DNA from: Massilia cavernae
Lineage (GTDB): Bacteria > Pseudomonadota > Gammaproteobacteria > Burkholderiales > Burkholderiaceae_D
Length of the DNA: 64,000 nt
Assembly (NCBI RefSeq): GCF_003590855.1
Contig: NZ_QYUP01000122.1
Span: 20,479-84,478 of the forward strand
Direction: 5' to 3'
The notes below the pieces were generated by a model. That model made no database searches and was not told the origin of the DNA. It was given only the letters and a program-made list of their open reading frames with translations. Below are positions 9,237 to 18,071 of the stretch, piece after piece. Every line of letters starts with the position of its first letter. The first letter of the stretch is position 1. Made by a program: the position numbers and the translations under genes.

Positions 9237-10073
9237 ATGTCGTACAAGACAATACTCGTCCATGCCGATTCGTCGCGCCATGCCGACGAGCGCATCCGCG
9301 TCGCCGCGCGCCTCGCGATGGCTGAAGGCGCCCACCTGGTCGGGGCCGCGATGACCGGCGTGTCGCGCTACCTCTACCAGGAAAGCAGCATCGACCTGGC
9401 CCGCACCGCGGTGGCGATGCACATGGACGCGCTCTACCAGCGCGCCACCGTGTCGCTCGAACGCTTCGAGGCGCTGGCCGGCGAGATCGGCGTGCCGACC
9501 TGCGAGCGGCGCATGGTCGACGACGAGCCCGAAGGCGGGCTGGCACTGCAGGCGCGCTACGCCGACGTGGTGGTAGTCAGCCAGACCGACCCGCAAGATC
9601 CGGCCGCGCGCATCACGCCCGCCCTGCCCGAATACGTCATGCTCAACAGCGCGCGGCCGGTGCTGATCGTGCCCTATGCCGGCACCTTCCCTCGCCTCGG
9701 CGAGCAGGTGCTGGTAGGCTGGGACGCCAGCGCCCAGGCCACCCGCGCCGTCACCAACGCGATCCCGCTGCTCAAACGCGCGCGCAACGTCACCATCGCC
9801 GTCTTCAATCCAAACCCCTTCGACGCCCACGGTGAGCAGCCCGGCGCCGACATCGCGCTGTACCTGGCGCGCCACGGCGTCAACATCGAGGTGTCGCTGC
9901 AGCAGACCGGCCTCGATCCCGGCAACGCCATGCTGTCGATGGCGGCCGACCGCCAGTGCGACCTGGTCGTGATGGGCGGCTACGGCCACACGCGCTTCCG
10001 CGAAATGCTGCTGGGCGGCGTCACCTCGACCGTGCTGGGATCGATGACGGTGCCGGTGCTGATGTCGCATTGA
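9237..10073 (+). CDS. Universal stress protein (tandem UspA-like), 278 aa
   Basis: The protein begins MSYKTILVHADSSRHADERI and has two UspA-like halves. The second half ends with the nucleotide-binding type motif VVMGGYGHTRFREMLLGG followed by VTSTVLGSMTVPVLMSH. Such proteins bind ATP or act as dimeric stress-response factors in the cytoplasm. I chose ATG 9237 because AAAAGGAG lies just upstream. It shares its promoter region, with an FNR/Anr box, with hemN and is followed 13 bases later by a second usp gene. Confidence 0.9.
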   Translation: MSYKTILVHADSSRHADERIRVAARLAMAEGAHLVGAAMTGVSRYLYQESSIDLARTAVAMHMDALYQRATVSLERFEALAGEIGVPTCERRMVDDEPEGGLALQARYADVVVVSQTDPQDPAARITPALPEYVMLNSARPVLIVPYAGTFPRLGEQVLVGWDASAQATRAVTNAIPLLKRARNVTIAVFNPNPFDAHGEQPGADIALYLARHGVNIEVSLQQTGLDPGNAMLSMAADRQCDLVVMGGYGHTRFREMLLGGVTSTVLGSMTVPVLMSH

Positions 10074-10086
10074 AAGGAGGCTGTCC

Positions 10087-10545
10087 ATGTACAAGAACAT
10101 CCTGGTGCCGACCGACGGTTCGGACATCTCGCAGCAGGCGGTGGACGCTGCGCTCGGGTTCGCGCGCTGCTGCGGCAGCCGCATCGTGGCGCTGTCGGTG
10201 GCCGAGCCCTACCCCTCGGTGCCGGTGGCCGACGGCGCGCTGGTGATCGACCCCGGTGTCGACAGCCGCGAGCTGCAGGCCGAAGCGCGCGACCGGGTCG
10301 AGAAGATCGCGCGCGCCGCGCGCGATGCCGGCATCGAGTGCACCACGGTGGTGGCGCTGTCGTTCCGGCCGCACGAGGAAATCATCGCCGCTGCCCAGAA
10401 GTACCACTGCGATGTCATCTTCATGGCCTCGCACGGCCGCCGCGGCCTGTCGCGCCTGCTGGCCGGCAGCGAAACCCAGAAGGTGCTGGCCTACGCGCCG
10501 GTGCCGGTGCTGGTGCTGCGCCCGCCGACTCCCGAAAGCGGCTGA
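10087..10545 (+). CDS. Universal stress protein, single UspA domain, 152 aa
   Basis: The protein begins MYKNILVPTDGSDISQQAVD and has the ATP-binding G-2x-G-9x-G(S/T) type motif in MASHGRRGLSRLLAGSETQKVL, so it is predicted to be a nucleotide-binding UspA. It directly follows a two-domain usp gene and has its own GAAAGGAGG ribosome site. The pair probably responds to low oxygen together with hemN through the shared FNR/Anr box. Confidence 0.92.
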   Translation: MYKNILVPTDGSDISQQAVDAALGFARCCGSRIVALSVAEPYPSVPVADGALVIDPGVDSRELQAEARDRVEKIARAARDAGIECTTVVALSFRPHEEIIAAAQKYHCDVIFMASHGRRGLSRLLAGSETQKVLAYAPVPVLVLRPPTPESG

Positions 10546-10561
10546 CGCCAACCGTAGCGCC

Positions 10562-10645
10562 TCATGCGCTGACCTGGTTGGCGTCGATCCAGGCGCGCGC
10601 CGCGGACAGCGCAGCCTCCAGCTCGGCCGCGGCCTGCTCGCTATT
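10562..10645 (-). pseudogene. Possible C-terminal remnant of an unidentified gene
   Basis: On the minus strand an in-frame stretch reads DNSEQAAAELEAALSAARAW then IDANQVSA and stop. It has GC-rich coding character but no start codon, because the frame runs into the hairpin at 10646-10677. It may be the tail of a deleted gene. Evidence is weak; it could be noise in GC-rich DNA. Confidence 0.25.
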
Positions 10646-10677
10646 GTCCCCGCATGTCCGGAAAGGCATGCGGGGAC
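10646..10677. repeat. Perfect 11-bp inverted repeat (hairpin)
   Basis: The arms GTCCCCGCATG (10646-10656) and CATGCGGGGAC (10667-10677) are exact complements around a 10-base loop. It lies 100 bases past the second usp gene and just before the end of the leftward lipoprotein gene. It could act as a terminator between convergent units, although it lacks a clear T-run, or be a REP-like element. Confidence 0.6.
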
Positions 10678-10686
10678 GATGCCCGT

Positions 10687-11343
10687 TTATCTGAATGCCA
10701 GCATATCGATGAACGAGGCCCGGTTCACGCCAACCATGCGCAGCGCGGCGGGCGCATACTCGCCCGCCTTGACCGCATAACCCCGGTAGTCGCCGTCGTC
10801 GGCGCCACAGCCGCTGAGGGTGATGATCAGCGGCAGCGCGCCGGCGATGGTCGATGCGCTCCTGATATTCCCATTCACGCGGCAGGAAGAGGCGCCGGCG
10901 GAAATCACGCCCTCGGCGGATAGCGTGAAATTCGTGACGGCATTGTCGCGGTTGATCGCGGCATAGCTACCCGCCAGTTCAGCCAGCGTAATCGGCTTGA
11001 CGTTCACCGGCGTTGCACTGCCGGCGACGAGACTGGTTTGCAGCGCCGCATCGGCGGCCGGAACGCGCCGCGCCGCATTGCCGGTGACTTCGTAATACGC
11101 AGCGGCGGGGCGCAGATCGTCATTCTCGATCAGCATGATGCCATTGCCGTCGCTGCCGATGAAGGCTTCGCCGAAGCTGCCGGCCGGATCGCCCGACACC
11201 AGAAAGGCGCTTGATCCGGCCGCCGGCGCGCTGGATAATAAAACGCTCTCCCGGTTCGCGGCCTCATCATTGCCGCCGCTGCAGGCTGCCAGGGCGGCGA
11301 AGGCGGCCAGGGATGCCGAGCGCAACACATATCGTGGTTTCAT
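10687..11343 (-). CDS. Putative lipoprotein of unknown function, 218 aa
   Basis: The protein starts MKPRYVLRSASLAAFAALAA and has a lipobox, LAAC, at its cleavage site, followed by SGGNDEAA. It should therefore be lipidated and membrane-anchored. The mature part has two Cys (SSCRVNG and SGCGADD) and a repetitive GS/DG-rich pattern, but no domain I recognise. A GAGG site precedes ATG 11343. It starts 8 bases after the surE-like gene stop, so the two form an operon. It may be a secreted partner of the nucleotidase; the function is unknown. Confidence 0.75.
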   Translation of the reverse strand: MKPRYVLRSASLAAFAALAACSGGNDEAANRESVLLSSAPAAGSSAFLVSGDPAGSFGEAFIGSDGNGIMLIENDDLRPAAAYYEVTGNAARRVPAADAALQTSLVAGSATPVNVKPITLAELAGSYAAINRDNAVTNFTLSAEGVISAGASSCRVNGNIRSASTIAGALPLIITLSGCGADDGDYRGYAVKAGEYAPAALRMVGVNRASFIDMLAFR

Positions 11344-11351
11344 TGGCGGCC

Positions 11352-12368
11352 TCACTTGGCGAGCTTGTTCAGCTTGAGGCGAATGGCCGCTTCCGGCGCG
11401 CGATCGGCCTGGTGGTTCACGCTGAGCACCGATATGGCGACCGCGCCCGACTTGACCACATTTTGTTCCGATGAGGGATCGGTATCCGTGAGCAGGGACA
11501 TGTTGGCCGGCGGCGTGCCACTGATGTACAGCGTCACGCCCGGCAGCGGCGGCGCGCCACCGGGGATGTAGCCATTGGCGAGCGCATCCTTCGACAGGTC
11601 GGGCACGAAATAGGGGACGGCGCCGCTGGCAATGCCTACCTTGCTGAACTTGAACGGCAGGGTCGCGCCCGCTCCCGTGGCGAACTTCGGCATATTGACA
11701 TTCAAGCCTATCCCGTCAGGCAACAGCTTGCCGCCGGCTATGCTTTTCTGCTTGTCGAGTTCGTTGACCAGCCGCACCACGATGTCGGCATTCTCGTATT
11801 CCACGTCGCCTGCCACGAGCTTGTCGAACGAGCGATACGAGCCCGGTTTCTCGGCGCTCGTGGCGATCGCCGGAATGCCGCGATTGATCGCGATCAGGGC
11901 CGCATTCACCGTGCCTGAGCCGTTATTGATCAAGCCGGTATTGTTGCCGTAATTGATGCCGGAAACCACCAGGTCGGGCGCCTTGCCCCATTTCTTCGGG
12001 CCGGCGACATCGATGCCGTACAGCGCGCTTGCCACCGGCGTGCTGTCGATGTAATACACATCGGGATCGGCCGGCAGGGTGCCGATGCCGGGCGCGCCCG
12101 TCTTCACGGAACCGGCGCGCGAATCCTTGGCAAGATTGGTGACTGGCCTTAGAAAATCCAGCGCGCCGCCGCGGCCGCTATTGTCCGTCGCCGGCGCGGA
12201 AATGATGACGCTATGGCCGGCCGCTTTCAGGCGCTGATACAGCGCATGGATGAGCGATGCTTCGAAGCCGTCATCATTGGTGACAACGATATTCATTGCC
12301 TGCGCGGGCGCCGCGATGGCGAGCGCAACGGACAGTCCTAGGATGGCCGACAGACTGGGTGCATGCAT
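11352..12368 (-). CDS. Exported SurE-like 5'/3'-nucleotidase
   Basis: SurE enzymes are metal-dependent phosphatases acting on nucleoside monophosphates. The 338-residue protein has a signal peptide (AILGLSVALAIAAPAQA) directly followed by MNIVVTNDDGFEAS, which is the usual N-terminus of SurE with the metal-binding DD pair. Further SurE signatures are ISAPATDNSGRGG, DSTPVASALYGI and VVSGINYGNNTG. The start at 12368 is supported by AGGAG 8 bases upstream. The C-terminal part is longer than canonical SurE (about 250 aa). It is transcribed with the downstream lipoprotein gene. Confidence 0.85.
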   Translation of the reverse strand: MHAPSLSAILGLSVALAIAAPAQAMNIVVTNDDGFEASLIHALYQRLKAAGHSVIISAPATDNSGRGGALDFLRPVTNLAKDSRAGSVKTGAPGIGTLPADPDVYYIDSTPVASALYGIDVAGPKKWGKAPDLVVSGINYGNNTGLINNGSGTVNAALIAINRGIPAIATSAEKPGSYRSFDKLVAGDVEYENADIVVRLVNELDKQKSIAGGKLLPDGIGLNVNMPKFATGAGATLPFKFSKVGIASGAVPYFVPDLSKDALANGYIPGGAPPLPGVTLYISGTPPANMSLLTDTDPSSEQNVVKSGAVAISVLSVNHQADRAPEAAIRLKLNKLAK

Positions 12369-12694
12369 GGGGGATCTCCTTATCGTGAAAATTATATTTT
12401 TTTGGTGTGCCTTATGCGCATACTCAATCGAGAGTGATGCGAAGGGAATGCTGCCATCGTATGTGCGTGGCGGCATCATCCAAAGAGACGAAGTAGGTAG
12501 CCGAAGATCATGCAACAGATTTTTCAACCAAAAGCGCTTGGAACACATGCCAGCCTTGCGCCGCGCGACGCGCGACGCGCGCAGGCAGGCCGAGCACTCT
12601 GTTGTAATAACGGTACTAAACCTGGCGAGCTTGGGCAAGGAATCGCGCACGCCTGCGCTCAGCCTGTTGTGCGCAACGGAAGGGGGATAGACTG
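12369..12694. other. Divergent intergenic region
   Basis: This 326-base gap separates the leftward SurE-like gene from the rightward hydrolase. An A/T-rich stretch at about 12388-12412 next to the surE start is a likely promoter area. No gene, repeat or RNA was recognised in the rest. Confidence 0.4.
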
Positions 12695-13543
12695 GTGCTC
12701 ATGAACAATTCACGAAAAGTCGCCGGCTTTGCCGGCCTCGCCAGCGTGCTGTGGGTCGGCCTGACCGCGGCGGTCGCGGCCAGCCAGCGCCGGCTGGTGT
12801 TCAACCCCACCATCAAGCGCGAGGTGGCCAGCCCGCGTTCGAGCGGGCACCGCACCCGCCCGGTCGTGCTGCGCGCCGTCGACGGCACCAAGCTGTCCGG
12901 CTGGCTGATGAAGCCGGCCATGGTCGGCCCGCACCCGGCGGTGGTGTATTTCGGCGGCCGTTCCGAGGAAGTGTCGTGGGTCGCGCGCGACGCCGGCAAG
13001 CTGTTCCCCGGCATGTCGGTGCTGGCGGTGAACTACCGCGGCTACGGCGATTCGCAGGGCGATCCGGCCGAAGAATGCATGGTCGAAGACGGCTGCATGC
13101 TGTTCGACTGGCTGGCCGCGCGCAGCCATGTCGACCCGAAGCGGGTGGCGGTGGTCGGGCGCAGCCTCGGGTCCGGGGTGGCGGTGCAGGTCGCGCTCAA
13201 GCGCCCGGCCCATTCGGTGGTGCTGATCACTCCCTACGACTCGATCCTGGCGCTGGCCAAGCGCCGCTTCCGCGCGGTGCCGGTGGAATTCGTGCTGCGC
13301 CACCGCTTCGAAACGATCAAGTATGCGTCGGAACTGAAGGCGCCTACCTACGTGCTGCGCGCCGCCAGCGACGACGTCGTGCCGCACTCCCACACCGACC
13401 AGCTGGTGGCCAAGCTGGGCAAGCTGCATCTCGATGAAATCATCCCCGATTCCGACCACCTGAACATTCCCTACCTGGAAGCGACCCAGGACCGCATCGC
13501 GCGCTTCCTCGGCGCGCAGTTCGCCCTTCCCCGCACCAACTAG
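12695..13543 (+). CDS. Membrane-anchored alpha/beta hydrolase
   Basis: The protein has an N-terminal hydrophobic segment (VAGFAGLASVLWVGLTAAVA), then an alpha/beta-hydrolase fold of the BAAT/dienelactone-like group. The nucleophile elbow is VVGRSLGSG; the acid may be in AASDDVVPH, and the histidine in PDSDHLNIPY. The substrate is not evident. GTG 12695 and ATG 12701 are both usable starts behind an AGGGGG site. It is convergent with the diguanylate cyclase, leaving only two bases between the stops. Confidence 0.8.
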   Translation: MLMNNSRKVAGFAGLASVLWVGLTAAVAASQRRLVFNPTIKREVASPRSSGHRTRPVVLRAVDGTKLSGWLMKPAMVGPHPAVVYFGGRSEEVSWVARDAGKLFPGMSVLAVNYRGYGDSQGDPAEECMVEDGCMLFDWLAARSHVDPKRVAVVGRSLGSGVAVQVALKRPAHSVVLITPYDSILALAKRRFRAVPVEFVLRHRFETIKYASELKAPTYVLRAASDDVVPHSHTDQLVAKLGKLHLDEIIPDSDHLNIPYLEATQDRIARFLGAQFALPRTN

Positions 13544-13545
13544 CC

Positions 13546-14877
13546 TCAGTGGGCGGCGGCCTCGGGCACGCCGGCAAAGAAGCGATAGCGGTTGCGCCCG
13601 GCGTTCTTGGCGCGGTACATGGCCGCGTCTGCCTTGCGCAGCAGCTCGTCGAGGCTGGCGCCATCGCCCGGATACAGCGTGATGCCGATGCTGGCCGACA
13701 CCCGCGCTTCGCCCGCCGCCAGCGCGTAGGGCTTGTCGATCTCGGCCAGCATCTTGGCGCACAGCGCCTCGATCGCCGCCGGCCGCGCGACGTCGGCCAA
13801 AATGACGGTGAACTCGTCGCCGCCCAGCCGCGCCACCGTGTCGGTGCCGCGCACGCAGGCGCTGATGCGGCGCGCCACCTTTTGCAGCAGCTGGTCGCCG
13901 GCTGCGTGGCCCAGCCTGTCGTTGACCGCCTTGAAGCCGTCCAGGTCGAGGAACAGCAGCGCCAGCGTGAGGCCGCTGCGGGCGGCGTGCCTGATCTCGT
14001 GCTCGAGCCGCTCGCGGAACAGGCTGCGGTTGGGCAGTTCGGTCAGGTGGTCGTAGTTGGCGCTGCGGCGGATGCGCTCCTCGGCTTCCTTGCGCTCGGT
14101 GACATCGCGCGCGGTGCCCGCCACCGCCTCGCTGCGTCCCTGCGGGTCGAGCACCGGCACCAGCAAATACTCGTACACCTGGCGCCGCCCGCCCCCCGCC
14201 GAGAAGCCCAGCTCGCCGCGGTCGACCGCCTGGCTGCGCACCACCTGGTCGACATGGACTTCGATTTCGGGCGCGAAGGTGGCAGCCAGCGCATAGAAAT
14301 CGGCGCCGCGCAGCTTGGCCGCGGGGATCCCGACGTGCTCGGCAAAGGCGGCGTTGGCATAGATCAGCTGGCCGCCCGGCTCGATGATGAAGGCCAGGTC
14401 GGGAGAACTCGACAGCAGCGCATCGAACAGGCGCGACTGGTAGTCGCGCAGCGAGGAATAACGCGCCAGCGATTCGGACACGGCCTGGTCGACCGCCTCG
14501 TTGAAGCGGATGATTTCGTCGGCCACGTCGGGCGAGCCGGAACGGTCGTTCCAGAGCATCAGCACGGCGCTGCGCAAGGCCCGGAATTCGGCCACCGCGT
14601 CGGTGATGCTGAAGCCCTGGGCCAGCCGCACCGCCCCGTGCTGCGCGGCCTGCATGTCGATGACGGCGCGCGCCGCGCGCCCGCTGGCGCGCTCGATCAT
14701 TTCGGCGGCCACCGGCGCGCCCTCGATGTGCGCCGCCATCGCGGCGAGCATGTCGTGGGCGTGGTCGCGCAAGCCCTCGGTATCGAGCCCGCGCGCCGAA
14801 GGGATGTTGCGTGCGTAGGCCTCCCATTCGTCGAGGATGCGGTCGGCGCCCGTACGGAGGAATTCTGCCAGTCTCAT
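13546..14877 (-). CDS. Diguanylate cyclase with RsbR-like sensor and PAS domain
   Basis: The 443-residue cytosolic protein should make c-di-GMP. Residues 1-150 resemble the RsbRD N-terminal sensor (LRTGADRILDEWEAYARNIP). A PAS domain follows (LLSSSPDLAFIIEPGGQLIY), then a GGDEF domain with the intact active site RLGGDEFTVI and the LPNRSLFRERLEHE entry motif. No transmembrane helix is seen. I chose ATG 14877 (MRLAEFLRTG); GTG 14889 is an alternative. It is a single gene, convergent with the hydrolase. Confidence 0.88.
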   Translation of the reverse strand: MRLAEFLRTGADRILDEWEAYARNIPSARGLDTEGLRDHAHDMLAAMAAHIEGAPVAAEMIERASGRAARAVIDMQAAQHGAVRLAQGFSITDAVAEFRALRSAVLMLWNDRSGSPDVADEIIRFNEAVDQAVSESLARYSSLRDYQSRLFDALLSSSPDLAFIIEPGGQLIYANAAFAEHVGIPAAKLRGADFYALAATFAPEIEVHVDQVVRSQAVDRGELGFSAGGGRRQVYEYLLVPVLDPQGRSEAVAGTARDVTERKEAEERIRRSANYDHLTELPNRSLFRERLEHEIRHAARSGLTLALLFLDLDGFKAVNDRLGHAAGDQLLQKVARRISACVRGTDTVARLGGDEFTVILADVARPAAIEALCAKMLAEIDKPYALAAGEARVSASIGITLYPGDGASLDELLRKADAAMYRAKNAGRNRYRFFAGVPEAAAH

Positions 14878-15156
14878 TTTGTCGATCACCTTTCAAGGCC
14901 GAAGGCCGCACCGCGCTTGGACAGGCCCTTTGTCCGAAATGTTCCACAAGCCGGCAGCACAATATTTACCACCGGAACTTCACCGGAAGAGCAGACACAT
15001 CCGTAACTGAATCCTACAAACACTACTCCCGTAGTCCTACTTTAATCGGAAATTCGATCACTTAACATGAACTTCCTGCTACACGGACTTCCAGCGTGCG
15101 GGCGCGGCGCACGGCGCCCGCCGAGATACTGAACGAAGCAGACAAAGGAGAGACAA

Positions 15157-15492
15157 ATGGCTAGCAATCAAGGGGGCAACAAGGGCAAGCAATCCGGCAC
15201 CAGCAACCGCGGATTCGCCTCGATGGATCCCGAGAAGCAGCGCGCGATCGCGTCCGAAGGGGGACGCGCCGCCCATGCGTCGGGCAATGCCCATGAATTC
15301 ACGTCGGAGGAAGCGCGCGCGGCTGGCAAACTCAGCCATGGCGGCAACCGCCAGAGCGGCGCCACGGCCCCGGCTGCGAAGCCGGCCGGCAATCCGGCTG
15401 GCGCCGGCAACCTGGCCAGCAGCCCAGCCCAGGGTGCCAACCGCGCCGACAGCGGCGGCATGGACAGCGGCCCGGGCGGCAAGCAGCGCTAG
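15157..15492 (+). CDS. KGG-repeat stress-induced protein, 111 aa
   Basis: The small hydrophilic protein has KGG/con-10-type repeats: GFASMDPEKQRAIASEGGRA and AHEFTSEEARAAGKLSHGG. An Ala/Gly/Pro/Asn-rich tail of low complexity follows. KGG proteins are abundant stress-induced proteins in many proteobacteria, and their molecular role is unknown. A clear AAAGGAG site lies 7 bases before the ATG. Confidence 0.88.
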   Translation: MASNQGGNKGKQSGTSNRGFASMDPEKQRAIASEGGRAAHASGNAHEFTSEEARAAGKLSHGGNRQSGATAPAAKPAGNPAGAGNLASSPAQGANRADSGGMDSGPGGKQR

Positions 15493-15513
15493 CGGAGCGA
15501 CGGCGGCGAGCCG

Positions 15514-17952
15514 TCAGGCCACCATCCGCGGCGCCGGCTGCAGCGCGCTCAGCAGGCTGAGCAGCTGGACCGTGTCCGCCGGCTTGGCGAAGTAGTAATC
15601 GAAACCGGCAGCGAGCGCCGTGTCGCGGCCGTAGCGGTGACCCTGGCCGGTGACGGCCACCAGCACCGAAGCGCTGTTGGCCGCGCGGATCCGGCGCGCC
15701 AGTTCGTTGCCGTCGATTCCGGGCAGGCCGATCTCGATCAGGCAGGCATGCGGCGCCAGCCCGGTCGCGCGCTCGAGCGCCAGCAGCGGGTCGTGCTCGA
15801 CCATGGCCGTATGGCCGGCCATCTCCAGCAGCATCGCCATGGCCCCGGCGGCATCCGGGTTGTCGTCCACCACCAGCACACGCAGGCCGCCAAAACCGCC
15901 GCCAGTTGGCGCGGCGTCCGGCTCGGGCCAGGTTTCGGCGTCGAGGTGGCGCGGCAGGTACACCGAAAAAGTGCTGCCGGCGTCCTTGCCTTCGCTGGCC
16001 ACGGTGACGTGGCCGCCGTGCAGCGACACCAGGCTTTTCACCAGCGCCAGCCCCAGTCCCAGGCCACCCTGCGTACGGTCGGGCGTGCGCTTGTGCTGCG
16101 TGAACAGCTCGAACACGTGCGGCATCAGGTCGGCGTCGATCCCGATGCCATTGTCGCTGACGTGGATCTCGATCATGGCCGGATGGGCCACCACGTCGAG
16201 CGCGAGGCGGCCGCCGTTGGGGGTGTACTTGGCGGCGTTGTGCAGCAGGTTGGTCACGACCTGCACCAGCCGCTTGCGGTCGCCCCAGACCGCGACCTCG
16301 CCCTCGGCCGGCGCGTTGACCACCGCCACGTGGCCGCGCTCGTCGATCAGGGGCTGGGTCTGCTCGATCGACTCCAGCACGACCTGGTGCATGTCGAGCA
16401 CGTCCTTCTCCAGCACCACCAGCCCGGTATTGACGCGCGAGACGTCCAGCAGGTCGTTGATCAGGCTGGTCATGTGGTTGACCTGGCGCTCGATGATGAC
16501 GCTCGATTGCCGTACCCGCGCGATATTGTCCGGCGCCAGGCCAAGCAGGTGGGCGGCCGAACGGATCGGCGCCAGCGGGTTGCGCAGCTCGTGCGACAGC
16601 ATGGCGACGAATTCGTCCTTGTGGCGGCCGGCCTCGAGCAGGCTTTCCTCGGCGCGCTTGCGCGCGGTGATGTCGATCGAGACCCCGCGGATCCAGCGCG
16701 GCACGCCGCCGGCGTCGGCCACGACGGTGCCGTACACCTGCAGCCACACGGTTTCGCCGTTGTCGGGACGCACCAGCCGGATCACTTCGGCGTAGTTGCC
16801 ACGCCGCGCCAGCGCCGCACGGCGCGCCACGTCCATCCGCTTCATGTCCTCGGCCGGGATGGCGCGCCATACAGCGCGCATGTCGGTCCAGCTGGCGCCG
16901 AACAGCTCGGCCGCGTTGTCCGAGAACACCACCTCATTGGTGGCCAGCACCCAGTCCCACACCACCATCCGCGCCACCTTCATGCCTTCGCGCAGGCGCA
17001 GTTCGCTGTGCTCGAGCGCCACCTTGGCCATGGTGCGCTCGGTGGCGTCGAAGCCCTCGACGAAGATGCCGGTAACCAGCCCGTCGGTGAAGATCGGCTG
17101 GTAGACGAAATCGCAGTACACCTGAGTCACCTGGCTGTCCGGCGGACGGCGCAGCATCATCGTGACATCGGTGGCGTTGAACGGCTTGCCGGTGCGGTAG
17201 ACGTTGTCGAGCAGCTCGGAAAAGCCCTGGCCTTCCAGTTCGGGCAATGCGGCGCGCACGCTGTTGCCGATCAGGTCGCGGTCGCCGACGAAACGGGTGA
17301 AAGCGGCATTGGCGAATTCGAACACGTGCCCGGGACCGCGCAGGATACACATGAAGCCCGGCGCCTGCTGGAACAGGGTGCGCAGGCGGGCTTCCTCGGC
17401 TTCGCGCTGGCGCGCCAGCGCCTGTTCGGTCAGCGCGGCGTTGACGGTTTCAAGCTCGGCCCTGGCGTTGTGCTGGACGGTGACGTCGTTGCACATCACC
17501 AGCACGCCGTGCACGCCTTCGCTGTCCTCGACCGGGCTGTAGCCATAGGTCCACCAGGCGTCCTCGCGCCGGCCGTGGCGGGTGAGCGGCACCAGCTGAT
17601 CCTCGTTCCAGGTCGAGCCCTTGCCGGCCATGACGAACTCGATTTGCGGCCCGATGATCGGCCATATCTCGTCCCAGCACTCGCGCCCGCCCTGTCCCAG
17701 CGCGCCCGGATGGCGCTCGGGCCCCATGGTGCGTGCGTAGGCGTCGTTGTAAAACTGCACCAGGCCGGCGCCCCACCACAGGAACATTGGGTGGCTGGAG
17801 GAAAGAATGATCCGCACCACGCTCTTGAGCAGCGGCGGCCATTGTTCGGGCGGGCCCAGGCCGGTGGAAGCCCAGTCGGCGGCGCGCATCAGCGCCCCCA
17901 TGTCCCCGCCTCCGGCAAGGAAATCAAAACTCGGACGCTGATCGTTGTTCAT
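15514..17952 (-). CDS. Hybrid histidine kinase with multiple PAS domains and a Glu-substituted receiver
   Basis: The 812-residue protein has no clear membrane helix. It has three PAS-like sections (roughly residues 20-150, 190-310 and 320-440), a HisKA domain with phospho-histidine in AMLSHELRNPLAPIRS, and a HATPase with LLHNAAKYTPNGG, DNGIGID and GGLGLGLALVKSL. A C-terminal receiver starts RVLVVDDNPDAAG. The receiver keeps the acidic pocket and the Lys of FAKPAD (K790), but the usual phospho-accepting Asp is Glu740 (CLIEIGLPGIDG; codon GAG at 15733-15735). It may act as a pseudo-receiver. The ATG is preceded by GGAG, and an IS end lies about 20 bases upstream. Confidence 0.9.
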   Translation of the reverse strand: MNNDQRPSFDFLAGGGDMGALMRAADWASTGLGPPEQWPPLLKSVVRIILSSSHPMFLWWGAGLVQFYNDAYARTMGPERHPGALGQGGRECWDEIWPIIGPQIEFVMAGKGSTWNEDQLVPLTRHGRREDAWWTYGYSPVEDSEGVHGVLVMCNDVTVQHNARAELETVNAALTEQALARQREAEEARLRTLFQQAPGFMCILRGPGHVFEFANAAFTRFVGDRDLIGNSVRAALPELEGQGFSELLDNVYRTGKPFNATDVTMMLRRPPDSQVTQVYCDFVYQPIFTDGLVTGIFVEGFDATERTMAKVALEHSELRLREGMKVARMVVWDWVLATNEVVFSDNAAELFGASWTDMRAVWRAIPAEDMKRMDVARRAALARRGNYAEVIRLVRPDNGETVWLQVYGTVVADAGGVPRWIRGVSIDITARKRAEESLLEAGRHKDEFVAMLSHELRNPLAPIRSAAHLLGLAPDNIARVRQSSVIIERQVNHMTSLINDLLDVSRVNTGLVVLEKDVLDMHQVVLESIEQTQPLIDERGHVAVVNAPAEGEVAVWGDRKRLVQVVTNLLHNAAKYTPNGGRLALDVVAHPAMIEIHVSDNGIGIDADLMPHVFELFTQHKRTPDRTQGGLGLGLALVKSLVSLHGGHVTVASEGKDAGSTFSVYLPRHLDAETWPEPDAAPTGGGFGGLRVLVVDDNPDAAGAMAMLLEMAGHTAMVEHDPLLALERATGLAPHACLIEIGLPGIDGNELARRIRAANSASVLVAVTGQGHRYGRDTALAAGFDYYFAKPADTVQLLSLLSALQPAPRMVA

Positions 17953-17970
17953 CGGATTTGCTCCGAGAAA

Positions 17971-17990
17971 CCTCGTCCTTCAGGACGGGG
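17971..17990. repeat. Left-end subterminal hairpin of the tnpB element
   Basis: CTCGTCC and GGACGGG pair around TTCA (one G-T pair). Two further small dyads follow inside the left end, at 18003-18017 (GACTGCGCAGCAGTC) and 18049-18065. Left-end hairpins are the recognition sites of Y1 transposases. Confidence 0.65.
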
Positions 17991-18071
17991 AGTGAAAGGA
18001 GCCGACTGCGCAGCAGTCGATGCCTTGATTTTAAGAGTGGAACCATGGTCGACAATGGCTGTCGAACCTGT

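Noticed and set aside
15499..15515. Hairpin GACGGC-GGCGA-GCCGTC between the KGG gene and the kinase
   Set aside because: The stem is short, has no T-run and overlaps the kinase stop; a terminator role is not supported.
18049..18065. Possible operator dyad TCGACA-N5-TGTCGA before tnpB
   Set aside because: It lies inside the IS left end, where hairpins are part of transposition signals, so a regulatory role is not needed to explain it.
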